NCBI GenBank assembly: GCA_017396665.1
Contig: JAFQLH010000025.1
Coordinates: 1 to 50,116 of the forward strand
Direction of reading: 5' to 3'
DNA: 50,116 nt
From: Oscillospiraceae bacterium
GTDB taxonomy: Bacteria > Bacillota > Clostridia > Oscillospirales > Ruminococcaceae
Below the pieces are notes generated by a model. That model was not told the DNA's origin and searched no databases. It saw only the letters and a program-made list of their open reading frames with translations. This document shows, in pieces, positions 40,246-48,705 of the stretch (the first letter of the stretch is position 1; the number at the start of each line of letters is the position of its first letter). The translations under genes and the position numbers were made by a program.

Positions 40246-40270
40246 AAGCCCCCGCTTAAAGCGGGGGCTT
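40246..40270 (-). terminator. Terminator of the large secreted protein gene
   Basis: AAGCCCCCGC, loop TTAAA, GCGGGGGCTT; on the minus strand it is followed by TGTTTTGTT. Confidence 0.8.
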
Positions 40271-40279
40271 GGGGGTGAG

Positions 40280-43200
40280 CTAGATTCTGTAACTTAACAA
40301 GTACTGATATAAGCTTGGGATATCAGTATCGTCAGTAGTTAAGCGGTAGCTTTCATAGTCGAGAAGTACAATCATGTACGCATTAAACAAGTCACCTAAT
40401 CCATCGTGCATACGGTCTAAATTGTCGCTGTATGCTAAATCGGAAAGTCTTACGTCGAATGGATTTACAGTTACTTCAAAATCTGTCCTGGTGTTAGCGT
40501 CATATTTTACGATAGTAATGGACTGATTCATTACGTCTGGAAGGTCATATAATGTTACTCTTCTTAGCATTGCGTCAACCAGATTTGGCAGAGCCTCCTT
40601 GAGTTCATCTAAAGCAGGACCGTAGAGTAAGCTTGCCGGTGGGAATAAGTCTAATGGTGCTGAAACGACTCCGACGAATCCTCCAATTTGGTCGCTTGGT
40701 TCATTTGAGAGCATATTCTTAACGTCAATCCAGAAATCTACACTTTCTGCGAAATCTGATACAGCGCTCAGTGCTTTGATATCACCAAGTGCATCTGTCA
40801 GCATTCCTGCCAGATTACCCATAGTGTCTATAACCTCTTGATTCTTCTCGAGGTTTGTGAGGAGCGTTGAAGCGCTCATGTAATAGTTGTATGCTTCCAT
40901 CTGTTCATTGTAGTCAGCATCGCTTATGAATTCATAGTAGTTTTCTGCAATGTTACTTGTTGCGTCATTGTCATATCCAAGATACTCAAGGTATTCTCCG
41001 AGTGCATTAAGTCTTACGTCCTCACTTGCACCGGACAGTTCTCTGAGTCCCAGATATTTTGTGTAGGTTATGCTATCAATCTTCTCTGTACAATTGATAC
41101 AGTCTGCAACAAGTCTCTTGTTTTCAGTGTCGCCTGTATAAGTGTAACAATGTCCGAGTTTGTCAACCTTTTCGACAGGAGCTAAAGGAGTGCCGCAGGT
41201 TCTGCAGATTACCCGTGTATACGTGCCCTCCTCTGTGCAAGTAGGAGCCTCTATGTAGCCGCCTGTACCTGAAACAGAATGGTTTGTGTACCACTTAGCA
41301 TAAAGAGTAACATGTGTTCCCGGGAAAATAGTATCCTTTGTGACAGGAGTCTTGTAGGTTCTGTCAGTATACCAGCCTGCAAAGGTGTAGCAAGGCTCTG
41401 AGTGTGTAGCTTCAGGAAGCACTCCAAAGGTTATCTGGTCGAAAGGAATTGCGATAGGCTTGATGTATTTGCCGCCATGTACGTTGAAGAGAATCGTGCA
41501 GGTTCTTGCTTCCCATACAGCATAAAGAGTCATGTCCTGTCTTGCAGTGAATGAGCCTGATGGTTTGTATGTAGCAGAGTCTGCATACTTTGAAGTACTC
41601 CAGCCAAGGAAGGTGTAGTCTTTTCTTGTCGGAGTTGTTGTTGGAATCTTAACTAAGCTTCCGTGCAAAACTCCTGAAATATCAGAAGGGACACCTTCTC
41701 CGCCGTTTGCATCAAACGTGATAGTGTAAGAGTTCTTTGTCCACTGAGCATAGAGTGTTACAGAACTGCTCTTTGGAACAAGTGAAGTAGAAGTAATCTT
41801 TGTTCCGCCTGATGTAGCAGTATACCAGCCCTTGAAAGTGTAACCTGTCTTTGTTACAGTAGGCAATGTTCCGTACGGCATACCCTGATTCTTTGTAACT
41901 GTCCAAGGACGGGTACCATTGTTAGGCGAAAGAGTAATTGTAGCGGATTTCTTTATGAGAATAGGCTTGTAATTTGTCTTCAGCGAGTAGTCGCAGCCTC
42001 TTCTCTTGCAAGTCTTGAGAGTGTAGCCTTCGTCTGAATATGTCGGAGCAACAACCGTTTCCTGAATGTCGTGTCCGCCGAAGGAAGCAATTGTACCATC
42101 GGTTATTGATGTACAGTTTTCGCACTTGTAAATGCCGATACCTGACTGAGTGCAGGTTGCAGGTCTCTTTGTGCCAACCTTTACTGTGTAGCTGTGACCG
42201 AGAGCATCAACTACGTTTTCTCTTAAAGAGTAACCGCAGCCTCTTCTCTTACAGGTTGTGAGTGTACAGCCCTTAGTAGTGCAGGTAGCTTCAACCTCCC
42301 TTGTTTCCTCGTCATGGCCAAGTGCAGGTCCGTTGCCTTCGGTAACAGAAGTACATCTCTCGCACTTTAAGATGTAGAGTCCCATTTCCTCGCAGGTAGG
42401 AGCTCTCTTTGTGCCAACCTTTACTGTGTAGCTGTGACCGAGAGCATCAACTACGTTTTCTCTTAAAGAGTAACCGCAGCCTCTTCTCTTGCAGGTTGTG
42501 AGAGTGTAGCCCTTTGTTGCGCAGGAAGGCTCAACAGTCTTTGTAACTGTGTCGTGATTTAAAGCATCAACATAGTCTGTGGTGTTAGAATATGTACAGC
42601 CTTCTCTGTCACAGTAGTATACGGTGTAGCCTCTTGTTGTACAAGTAGGCTTTACAACCTTCTTTACGAGGTTGTGTCCGAGAGGGTCTGTAAAGGCATA
42701 CTTTTCTAAATCACCGGCACAGCACTCTCTCTGACAGCCTGAAATAGTAAATCCGGGCTGTGTGCAGGTTGGTTCAACTACCTTGTGTATATAATCGTGT
42801 CCAAGGTAAGGTGTCTGGTCTGTTTCACATTTGTAGGTGCATCCTTCTCTGACGCAGTAGTGCAGTGTGTATCCCGGCTGAATGCATGTAGGCTCTTTGT
42901 AAGGAAGCGAAAGCAAATCGTGTCCGAGTGCGTCCTTTGTCTTTACTTTGTCGAAGTAGTGACAACCCTTTCTTTCACATACGGTAATAAGGTAGCCGTC
43001 TTCCTCGCAGGTAGGTTCGGTTACATTGAAAACAGGAAGGTGACCGAGCTCAATTGTGTTAGCTTCGGTTGTGGAAGAACAAGTTGAGCACTTGAAGATT
43101 CCAAGACCCTTTTCAGTACATGTAGCCTCTCTCTTTGTGCCGACAAGTACAGAGTAGTCGTGGCCCGATACAGGAGTGAAATTCTTGTTTTCTGACTTAT

Positions 43201-44842
43201 AGGTACAACCGTTTCTTGTACAGTAGTCGTATGAGTAGCCCTGTGTAAGACAGGTCGGAGCAACAGTCTTTGTACTGATTGAGTGACCGAGTGCATCCTT
43301 GTAGTCGTAAACATTCGAGTAACCACAACCGTCTCTGGTACAGGTTATAACGGAATAACCTCTTGCTGTACATGTAGGAGAAACTATCTTAAGGTTTGTT
43401 AAATGTCCGAGCTTTTCGATATTGCCCTCTGTTGTAGAAGAACATCTTGTGCATGCGAAGATTCCAAGACCTGCTTCTGTACAGGTAGCCTCTCTCTTTG
43501 TGCCGACAAGCTTGGAGTAGTCGTGGCCTAAAGCAGCAGTATAGTTTTTGTTTCCTGACTTATAGGTACAACCGCTTCTTGTACAGTAATCGTAAGAGTA
43601 GCCCTGAGTTGTGCAGGACGGAGGAACTGTCTTGGTTGTTGTTGAGTGCCCCTTAGCGTTTGTGTAGTCTCCTGTATAGGAGTACGAGCACCCGCTTCTT
43701 TTACAGGTGTAAACAGTATAGCCTCTTGCCGTACAGGTAGGGGGAACTATCCTTTTCTCGTAGTCGTGACCGAGTTCGCCTGTGTTTACCTCGGTAGTAG
43801 AAGAACATCTTGAGCAAGCTCTGATTTCAAGACCCTTTTCTGTACAGGTAGCGTATCTCTTTACGCCTGCAACTATAGAGTAGTCGTGTCCCTTGACAGG
43901 TGTGTAGTTGGTCTTTGCCGTCTCGTAACCACAGCCGCGCTTGCACCTCTGATAGGTGTAGCCCTGAGTTGTGCAGGACGAAGGAACAGTTTTTGTTTCC
44001 ATGTCGTGACCGAGTGCATTGGTGTTTGTTTCCGTAGTGGATGAACATCTTGAACAACCTCTGATTTCAAGACCCTTTTCTGTACAGGTAGCATATCTCT
44101 TTACACCGATAACCTTTGAGTAGTCGTGGCCTAAAACAGCAGTATAGTTTTTGTTTCCTGACTTATAGGTACAACCGCTTCTTGTGCAGTAGTCGTAAGA
44201 GTAGCCCTGAGTTGTGCAGGACGGAGGAACTGTCTTGGTTGCTGTTAAGTGCCCCTTAGCGTTTGTGTAGTCTCCTGTATAGGAGTGCGAGCATCCACTT
44301 CTTTTACAGGTGTAAACAGTATAGCCTCTTGCCGTACAGGTAGGGGAAACTACCTTTTTATCGTAATCGTGACCGAGTGCGTCAGTGTTTACCTCGGTTA
44401 TTGACGAACAACCTGAACACTTTCGGATTTCGAGACCTTTTTCGGTGCAGGTAGCTGCTCGCTTGGTGCCAACCTTTACAGTATAGCTGTGAGTGTGTGT
44501 AGCGGCAATAACTGTCGGTACAACCTTGCTCCCAGAAGCCGATGCACTGCTGTGCATAACTTCTTCCCCGCAAGCCACACCATCACTTTCAAAGGAGCAC
44601 TCAATTTCGCAAAGCTCGTCTGCGTGAGTGGTGCATTCGTCTGAAGCTTCATCATCGTGATGCTCGTGCTCGTGCTCATGCTCGTGCTCGTGCTCGTGCT
44701 CGTGTTCGTCACGCAAATCAACAACTGCCACGCTGTCTTGTGCAGCAATGTCAATACCGTCTGCATAGCCGACAAAAGAAGGGAGCAGGGTAGTTGCCAT
44801 CATGATGATGCTTGTTGTGAATGCAATTAGCTTTTTCTTCAT
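40280..44842 (-). CDS. Large secreted Cys-rich/His-rich repeat protein with InlB B-repeats
   Basis: A 1520-residue protein. A signal peptide (KKKLIAFTTSIIMMATTLL) is followed near residue 46 by an acidic His tract (EH dipeptides x8, then HHDDE). Residues about 110-980 are some 22 repeats of about 40 residues, in two types: one with CTEKGLEIRxCSRCSS and one with CTxxGYTxxxCKRxGC, each holding four Cys and a GH(D) motif. Next come three InlB-type B-repeats (GYTFKGWYTA, LYAQWTK, GGWYTD-like FAGWYTD) at about 990-1190. The C-terminal 300 residues are helical. No sortase motif or membrane anchor at the end. It likely binds metal or surface sugars, but function is unknown. Confidence 0.85.
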   Translation of the reverse strand: MKKKLIAFTTSIIMMATTLLPSFVGYADGIDIAAQDSVAVVDLRDEHEHEHEHEHEHEHEHHDDEASDECTTHADELCEIECSFESDGVACGEEVMHSSASASGSKVVPTVIAATHTHSYTVKVGTKRAATCTEKGLEIRKCSGCSSITEVNTDALGHDYDKKVVSPTCTARGYTVYTCKRSGCSHSYTGDYTNAKGHLTATKTVPPSCTTQGYSYDYCTRSGCTYKSGNKNYTAVLGHDYSKVIGVKRYATCTEKGLEIRGCSRCSSTTETNTNALGHDMETKTVPSSCTTQGYTYQRCKRGCGYETAKTNYTPVKGHDYSIVAGVKRYATCTEKGLEIRACSRCSSTTEVNTGELGHDYEKRIVPPTCTARGYTVYTCKRSGCSYSYTGDYTNAKGHSTTTKTVPPSCTTQGYSYDYCTRSGCTYKSGNKNYTAALGHDYSKLVGTKREATCTEAGLGIFACTRCSSTTEGNIEKLGHLTNLKIVSPTCTARGYSVITCTRDGCGYSNVYDYKDALGHSISTKTVAPTCLTQGYSYDYCTRNGCTYKSENKNFTPVSGHDYSVLVGTKREATCTEKGLGIFKCSTCSSTTEANTIELGHLPVFNVTEPTCEEDGYLITVCERKGCHYFDKVKTKDALGHDLLSLPYKEPTCIQPGYTLHYCVREGCTYKCETDQTPYLGHDYIHKVVEPTCTQPGFTISGCQRECCAGDLEKYAFTDPLGHNLVKKVVKPTCTTRGYTVYYCDREGCTYSNTTDYVDALNHDTVTKTVEPSCATKGYTLTTCKRRGCGYSLRENVVDALGHSYTVKVGTKRAPTCEEMGLYILKCERCTSVTEGNGPALGHDEETREVEATCTTKGCTLTTCKRRGCGYSLRENVVDALGHSYTVKVGTKRPATCTQSGIGIYKCENCTSITDGTIASFGGHDIQETVVAPTYSDEGYTLKTCKRRGCDYSLKTNYKPILIKKSATITLSPNNGTRPWTVTKNQGMPYGTLPTVTKTGYTFKGWYTATSGGTKITSTSLVPKSSSVTLYAQWTKNSYTITFDANGGEGVPSDISGVLHGSLVKIPTTTPTRKDYTFLGWSTSKYADSATYKPSGSFTARQDMTLYAVWEARTCTILFNVHGGKYIKPIAIPFDQITFGVLPEATHSEPCYTFAGWYTDRTYKTPVTKDTIFPGTHVTLYAKWYTNHSVSGTGGYIEAPTCTEEGTYTRVICRTCGTPLAPVEKVDKLGHCYTYTGDTENKRLVADCINCTEKIDSITYTKYLGLRELSGASEDVRLNALGEYLEYLGYDNDATSNIAENYYEFISDADYNEQMEAYNYYMSASTLLTNLEKNQEVIDTMGNLAGMLTDALGDIKALSAVSDFAESVDFWIDVKNMLSNEPSDQIGGFVGVVSAPLDLFPPASLLYGPALDELKEALPNLVDAMLRRVTLYDLPDVMNQSITIVKYDANTRTDFEVTVNPFDVRLSDLAYSDNLDRMHDGLGDLFNAYMIVLLDYESYRLTTDDTDIPSLYQYLLSYRI
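44662..44708 (+). repeat. Hexanucleotide repeat encoding EH dipeptides
   Basis: About eight copies of CTCGTG (with one CTCATG and one TTCGTC-type change) lie inside the large secreted protein gene. The unit is six bases, so slippage would change the length of the His tract without breaking the frame. Confidence 0.9.
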
Positions 44843-44926
44843 GATTTCATTCCTTTCGCTGATTTTCTGAGTTGTAGTAAGCCGTTTATGTAAACGTTTT
44901 CAACCCCGGGCATACTACCAAACAAT

Positions 44927-44958
44927 ATTATACTATCATAGTAGAATAGTATCGTCAA
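44927..44958 (-). promoter_or_regulatory. Probable promoter of the large secreted protein gene
   Basis: Minus strand TTGACG (44958-44953). Either TAGTAT (44935-44930) at 17 bp or TATAAT (44932-44927) at 20 bp could be the -10. ATACTAT and ATAGTAT flank the spacer as an inverted repeat. Confidence 0.45.
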
Positions 44959-45092
44959 CAAAAACGTTAAATTTTTAATTAAATGTGTACAACTTTTAGT
45001 CAATTGCACAGAAAACGTTATCGTAATTTAGACATTTTGATAATAACATTTTACATAATATGTCGAAGCAACAAATGGCTTATTCCCGAAAA

Positions 45093-45114
45093 GGGTTTTT
45101 TGCATAAAAAACCC
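45093..45114. terminator. Hairpin with T-rich arm between the large gene and MaoC gene
   Basis: GGGTTTTTT, GCAT, AAAAAACCC, probably a terminator for the minus-strand MaoC gene. The stretch 44843-45185 holds no gene that I can support. Confidence 0.55.
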
Positions 45115-45185
45115 CACAGAGCAGACACAGAGAAGACAGCCCCTTGTGCACCCTATGGGGTATAAGATTTTTGGTAAGCGATGTG

Positions 45186-45614
45186 TTATTGCTTACGCTT
45201 TATAATAGCTTGTGTCGTGCTGGTAAGAACCTGAACACCGTCACCGTTGTATGCGTCGATTACGAGAGTCACACAGCCGTTTTTTGCGTTCCTTTCAGCC
45301 TTGTCGGAAATTCTGGCAACACCGCACAGTGTATCACCTGCAAAGACAGGCCTGAGCCACTCGATTTTTGTAGACCTTCCCGCAATAAGCTCATCAGCAA
45401 AAATGTCCTTCTCGATGTACTTCTGCCATACAACGGCAAAGCTCAGAAGCCCCGGCGCCAAAAGTCTGCCAATCGGCGTAGTCCTTGCATACTGCTCATC
45501 TGTGTGGAGAGGTATGTTGTTGTAGCGTTTTGAGAATTCTATCATCTCGTCTTTGTCAATAACAGCAGGCTCAAGCTCTATAGTAAGTCCTACCTCAATA
45601 TCTTCAAAATACAT
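45186..45614 (-). CDS. MaoC-like hotdog-fold dehydratase/hydratase
   Basis: A 142-residue protein. FSKRYNNIPLHTDEQYA contains the hydratase-2 motif (D/N-x-x-P-x-H-x-D) with the catalytic pair and hot-dog fold segments (GRLLAPGLLSFAVV, WLRPVFAGDTLCG). These hydrate enoyl-thioesters or act in related steps. It starts 20 bases after peptide deformylase on the same strand. Confidence 0.88.
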   Translation of the reverse strand: MYFEDIEVGLTIELEPAVIDKDEMIEFSKRYNNIPLHTDEQYARTTPIGRLLAPGLLSFAVVWQKYIEKDIFADELIAGRSTKIEWLRPVFAGDTLCGVARISDKAERNAKNGCVTLVIDAYNGDGVQVLTSTTQAIIKRKQ

Positions 45615-45634
45615 AGCAGTATCTCCTTGTATAT

Positions 45635-46048
45635 CTATATAAGTATCCCGTCAAGATGGTCAAGCTCATGCTGGATTATCTGGGCTGTAAATCCGCTGAA
45701 GTTTTTTGTACGCATCTGGAAACGCTCGTTCTGATACTGCACTCTTATTTCCTTGAAGCGTGTTGTATCTCTCGGACCGCCCGGAAGTGAAAGGCAGCTC
45801 TCCTGCGTCTTGTATTGCCCCTTGCGTTTTATGATTTCGGGATTGAACATAACGCATAGCTTGTCTCCGTCGTAGAATGCGATTATGCGTTTTCTGACAC
45901 CTATCATATTTGCCGCCATTCCGACACAGCTGTCACGGTGTGCCTCAAGCGTCTGTGCCAAATCCTGTGCAACAGACAGGTCCTCAGCAAATGCAGGCGA
46001 GGACTTTCCCGCCAGGAATATAGGGTCATGCATCAGCTCTTTTATCAT
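45635..46048 (-). CDS. def: Peptide deformylase-like protein
   Basis: A 137-residue protein from ATG 46048 (AACGGAGA upstream). The zinc site is complete: ESCLSLPG (usual EGCLS, with Cys ligand) and QHELDHLDG (HExxH). The first motif is GMAANMIG where GLAAxQ is usual, so Gln is replaced by Met, a change seen in deformylase-like paralogues. It removes N-formyl from new proteins or is a divergent homologue. It leads the def-MaoC pair. The genome may hold a second, typical def. Confidence 0.88.
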   Translation of the reverse strand: MIKELMHDPIFLAGKSSPAFAEDLSVAQDLAQTLEAHRDSCVGMAANMIGVRKRIIAFYDGDKLCVMFNPEIIKRKGQYKTQESCLSLPGGPRDTTRFKEIRVQYQNERFQMRTKNFSGFTAQIIQHELDHLDGILI

Positions 46049-46329
46049 AAATGCTCTCCGTTTCTTTTGATTATAATAATATTGTAGCACAAAAGGAAAT
46101 GACCTTCAAGCACAATTTGGGCTTATCAGCCGTCAGAATGCTTTTTGCTTTAGTGTAAAATTACCTATGAGAAGTTTTTGAGAGATTGAAAACAGTAAAA
46201 TCACACAAAATTTGAGGCTTTAGAGAAAAAAGTTGCTCAAGACTATTGAAAAAGAAAATAAGTTGTGATAAAATGTATCCTGTGATTTTTGAAAATCACA
46301 GCTTTCTAAATTGTAAGGAGTGTTGACAC

Positions 46330-47523
46330 ATGAGCCGTATGATAGGTACAGTATCCAGAGGCGTTAGAGCACCGATTATCAGACAGGGTGACGACATAGT
46401 TGAAATCGTAACCTCGTCAATTCTTGATGCTGCAAAGGATGGAAACTTTGAGATTGCAGACAGAGATATCGTTGCGATGACTGAAGCTATCGTTGCAAGA
46501 GCACAGGGCAACTATGCATCTGTTGACGATATTGCTCAGGACGTTAAGACAAAGTTTGGCGGAGAAACAGTGGGAGTTATTTTCCCTATCCTCAGCCGTA
46601 ACCGATTTGCAATTTGTCTTCGTGGTATTGCGAAGGGTGCAAAGAAGATTGTTCTTATGCTTTCCTATCCTTCAGATGAAGTGGGCAATCACCTTGTGTC
46701 CCTCGACCAGCTCGATGAAAAGGGAATCAACCCATACACCGACGTGCTTTCACTTGAAAAGTACCGTGAGCTTTTCGGCTACGAGAAGCATACCTTCACA
46801 GGTGTTGACTACGTAGATTACTACAAGACACTTATCGAGGATTGCGGTGCAGAATGCGAAATCGTGTTTGCAAACAATCCTAAGGCAATCTTAGATTATA
46901 CAAAGAATGTCCTCAACTGCGACATTCACACAAGAGCAAGAACAAAGAGAATCTTAAAGGCTGCAGGTGCTGAAAAGGTATTCGGCCTTGACGAGATTAT
47001 GAATGCTTCCGTAAACGGCAGCGGCTACAACGAGAACTACGGTCTCCTCGGTTCAAACAAGGCAACTGAAGATACTGTAAAGCTCTTCCCAAGAGACTGT
47101 CAGCCGGTAGTTGATGCTATCGCTGAAAAGCTCAAGGCTGCAACAGGAAAGAACGTAGAAGTTATGGTATACGGCGACGGCGCATTCAAGGACCCTGTCG
47201 GAAAGATTTGGGAGCTTGCTGACCCTGTTGTTTCACCTGCTTATACAAAGGGACTTGAGGGTACACCAAACGAGCTCAAGCTCAAGTATCTTGCAGATAA
47301 CGACTTCTCTGACCTTTCCGGTGATGCTCTTAAGGAAGCAATCAAGGAAAAGATTACCGAGAAGGACGGCAACCTCGTAGGTCAGATGGTTTCTGAGGGT
47401 ACAACTCCTAGAAGACTTACAGACCTCATCGGCTCACTCTGTGACCTTACTTCAGGCTCAGGCGACAAGGGTACACCAATCGTATTCATCCAGGGCTACT
47501 TCGATAACTACACAACTGAATAA
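46330..47523 (+). CDS. Coenzyme F420-0:L-glutamate ligase-like protein
   Basis: A 397-residue protein with AAGGAG before ATG 46330. The N-terminal segment (RGVRAPIIRQGDDIVEIVTSSI, then DRDIVAMTEAIVARAQG) and the later VMVYGDGAFKDPVGKIWELADPVV match the CofE-like (F420_ligase) family. Clostridia of this group do not make F420, so the protein probably adds amino acids to another substrate. A clear terminator (47539-47568) follows. Confidence 0.85.
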   Translation: MSRMIGTVSRGVRAPIIRQGDDIVEIVTSSILDAAKDGNFEIADRDIVAMTEAIVARAQGNYASVDDIAQDVKTKFGGETVGVIFPILSRNRFAICLRGIAKGAKKIVLMLSYPSDEVGNHLVSLDQLDEKGINPYTDVLSLEKYRELFGYEKHTFTGVDYVDYYKTLIEDCGAECEIVFANNPKAILDYTKNVLNCDIHTRARTKRILKAAGAEKVFGLDEIMNASVNGSGYNENYGLLGSNKATEDTVKLFPRDCQPVVDAIAEKLKAATGKNVEVMVYGDGAFKDPVGKIWELADPVVSPAYTKGLEGTPNELKLKYLADNDFSDLSGDALKEAIKEKITEKDGNLVGQMVSEGTTPRRLTDLIGSLCDLTSGSGDKGTPIVFIQGYFDNYTTE

Positions 47524-47538
47524 TCAGAGCATAAAATT

Positions 47539-47572
47539 AACGCTCCTCACTGTTAAAGTGGGGAGCGTTTTT
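47539..47572 (+). terminator. Terminator of the F420-ligase-like gene
   Basis: AACGCTCCTCAC and GTGGGGAGCGTT with one T-G pair, followed by TTTTT. Confidence 0.85.
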
Positions 47573-47586
47573 GTGTGTTGAAAGTA

Positions 47587-47781
47587 TCACCATGGCTTTT
47601 TCTTGACAGTATTGTCATTACTATCGTAATAATAATCGTCATCGTAGTCGTATGATGACCAAACAGTATCGGTTTCATCTTGCCCACCGAAAAGTGCAGA
47701 TACGATACCCAAAACAATTATGATAATTATCCATTTAAGACAACCATCGTTGTTTTTGTTCCCATTATTGTTTTCTGCCAT
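47587..47781 (-). CDS. Asn-rich single-pass membrane microprotein
   Basis: A 64-residue protein: MAENNNGNKNNDGC start, a hydrophobic helix (LKWIIIIIVLGIVSALFGG), then an acidic, Tyr-rich tail (YDYDDDYYYD). It is a paralogue of the upstream protein at 47799 and probably co-transcribed. Unknown function; the length and layout suggest a surface or stress-related membrane peptide. Confidence 0.65.
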   Translation of the reverse strand: MAENNNGNKNNDGCLKWIIIIIVLGIVSALFGGQDETDTVWSSYDYDDDYYYDSNDNTVKKKPW

Positions 47782-47798
47782 AGTATCACCTCACAATA

Positions 47799-48086
47799 TT
47801 AGTAGCCTTCAAGTAAGTCGCCTACATAATCATCCCACTCTGCCTCAAAATCATCGTCGTCAACATCGTGGTCTCTGTCGTTGTCTCCGACGTAACCATC
47901 ATGTGTGTTTCCATAACTGCTGTCTCCGTCTTGTCCGCCGATTAGTGCACTTATGAGACCTATTATGACGATAATGATTATCCACGTCATACAACCATTG
48001 TTGTTCTGGTTTCCATTGTTGTTGCCGTTTTCGTTATTGTTGCCGTTTTCGTTATTGTTTCCGTTTGCATTATTGTTTTCTGCCAT
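47799..48086 (-). CDS. Asn-rich single-pass membrane protein, paralogue
   Basis: A 95-residue protein from ATG 48086 (AAGGAGTGAT upstream). It has an Asn/Gly repeat head (units of NGNNNE), a helix (GCMTWIIIIVIIGLISALIGG) and a strongly acidic tail (DDDDFEAEWDDYVGD). The repeat head is encoded by an 18-nt tandem repeat at about 48015-48065. It shares MAENNN, the GC.x.WIIII helix and the GGQD motif with the downstream copy, so the pair arose by duplication. Confidence 0.7.
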   Translation of the reverse strand: MAENNNANGNNNENGNNNENGNNNGNQNNNGCMTWIIIIVIIGLISALIGGQDGDSSYGNTHDGYVGDNDRDHDVDDDDFEAEWDDYVGDLLEGY

Positions 48087-48120
48087 AATATCACTCCTTG
48101 TATTATCTATAAACAGAGCA

Positions 48121-48168
48121 TATACTCTGTATGTAGACAATTATACTCTATATATCGACAATTGTCAA
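48121..48168 (-). promoter_or_regulatory. Promoter with 21-bp tandem operator-like repeats
   Basis: Minus strand TTGACA (48168-48163), 17 bp, TATAAT (48145-48140). The region holds two copies of a 21-bp unit (48121-48141 and 48142-48162; TATACTCT..., ending GACAAT) differing at three bases. A period of 21 bp is two helical turns, so the copies face the same side. Lies between the Asn-rich genes and a small XRE regulator. Confidence 0.8.
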
Positions 48169-48210
48169 GATATAAAGTATGTTTTATCATTAAAGCAAGA
48201 GGTGAGGGAG

Positions 48211-48417
48211 ATGATTTCGTACAAGCCGTTTTACGATACAATAAAGCAAAAAGGCGTTTCTACCTACAAGCTTATAAACACCTACGGTGTAAGCCGAAGC
48301 CTTCTCGACAGGCTTAAGCATAATAAGCCTATAAGCACCGTCACCCTCAATGACCTGTGTACTATATTAGAGTGCAGGGTGGAGGACGTGCTCCTCTTTG
48401 TGCCCGATGAAAACTGA
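48211..48417 (+). CDS. Small XRE-type HTH regulator
   Basis: A 68-residue protein of the HTH_26 (Cro/C1-type) kind: YDTIKQKGVSTYKLINTYGV, then SRSLLDRLKHNKPISTVTL and CTILECRVEDVL. AGGTGAGGGAG lies just before ATG 48211. It is divergent from the Asn-rich pair and may repress them by binding the 21-bp repeats. Confidence 0.85.
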   Translation: MISYKPFYDTIKQKGVSTYKLINTYGVSRSLLDRLKHNKPISTVTLNDLCTILECRVEDVLLFVPDEN

Positions 48418-48540
48418 TATTTGACTTATAAGTCCTGCCGATTACGGCGGGGCTTTTTGTTTTTGCAAGGAAAAACGCAAATGTTAACTCGTTTTGTTAT
48501 CAATTCACAAAATGTTTTATTTTATTGCTCGTATTTGCTG

Positions 48541-48599
48541 TTGACAAGCAACCACTATATATGGTATACTCAATTCACAGCCCACACATTTTCTTGTGT
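48541..48599 (+). promoter_or_regulatory. nrdG promoter with NrdR-like boxes
   Basis: TTGACA (48541-48546), 18 bp, TATACT (48565-48570). ACCACTATATATGGTA (48551-48566) inside the spacer resembles the NrdR box consensus. ACACATTTTCTTGTGT (48584-48599) is a weaker second match. Confidence 0.65.
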
Positions 48600-48652
48600 T
48601 TTATTTTTAACAAGCAAATGCAAAGGCTGTAAGGGCAAGAGGGAGTTATATA

Positions 48653-48686
48653 ATGAAAAAGGGTAAGTGGTGAAAGCCACTTACCC
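48653..48686 (+). promoter_or_regulatory. Leader peptide frame and perfect hairpin before nrdG
   Basis: ATG 48653 after GGGAG opens a frame MKKGKW then TGA. Overlapping it, GGGTAAGTGG (48661-48670), loop TGAAAG, CCACTTACCC (48677-48686) make a 10-bp stem with no T-tract after. It may control translation of nrdG. Confidence 0.5.
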
Positions 48687-48705
48687 AAAGAGAGACGGTG
48701 AAACG

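Noticed and set aside
41712-44775. Several 60-100-residue frames within the large secreted protein gene
   Set aside because: Shadows of its repeats, without ribosome binding sites or recognisable families.
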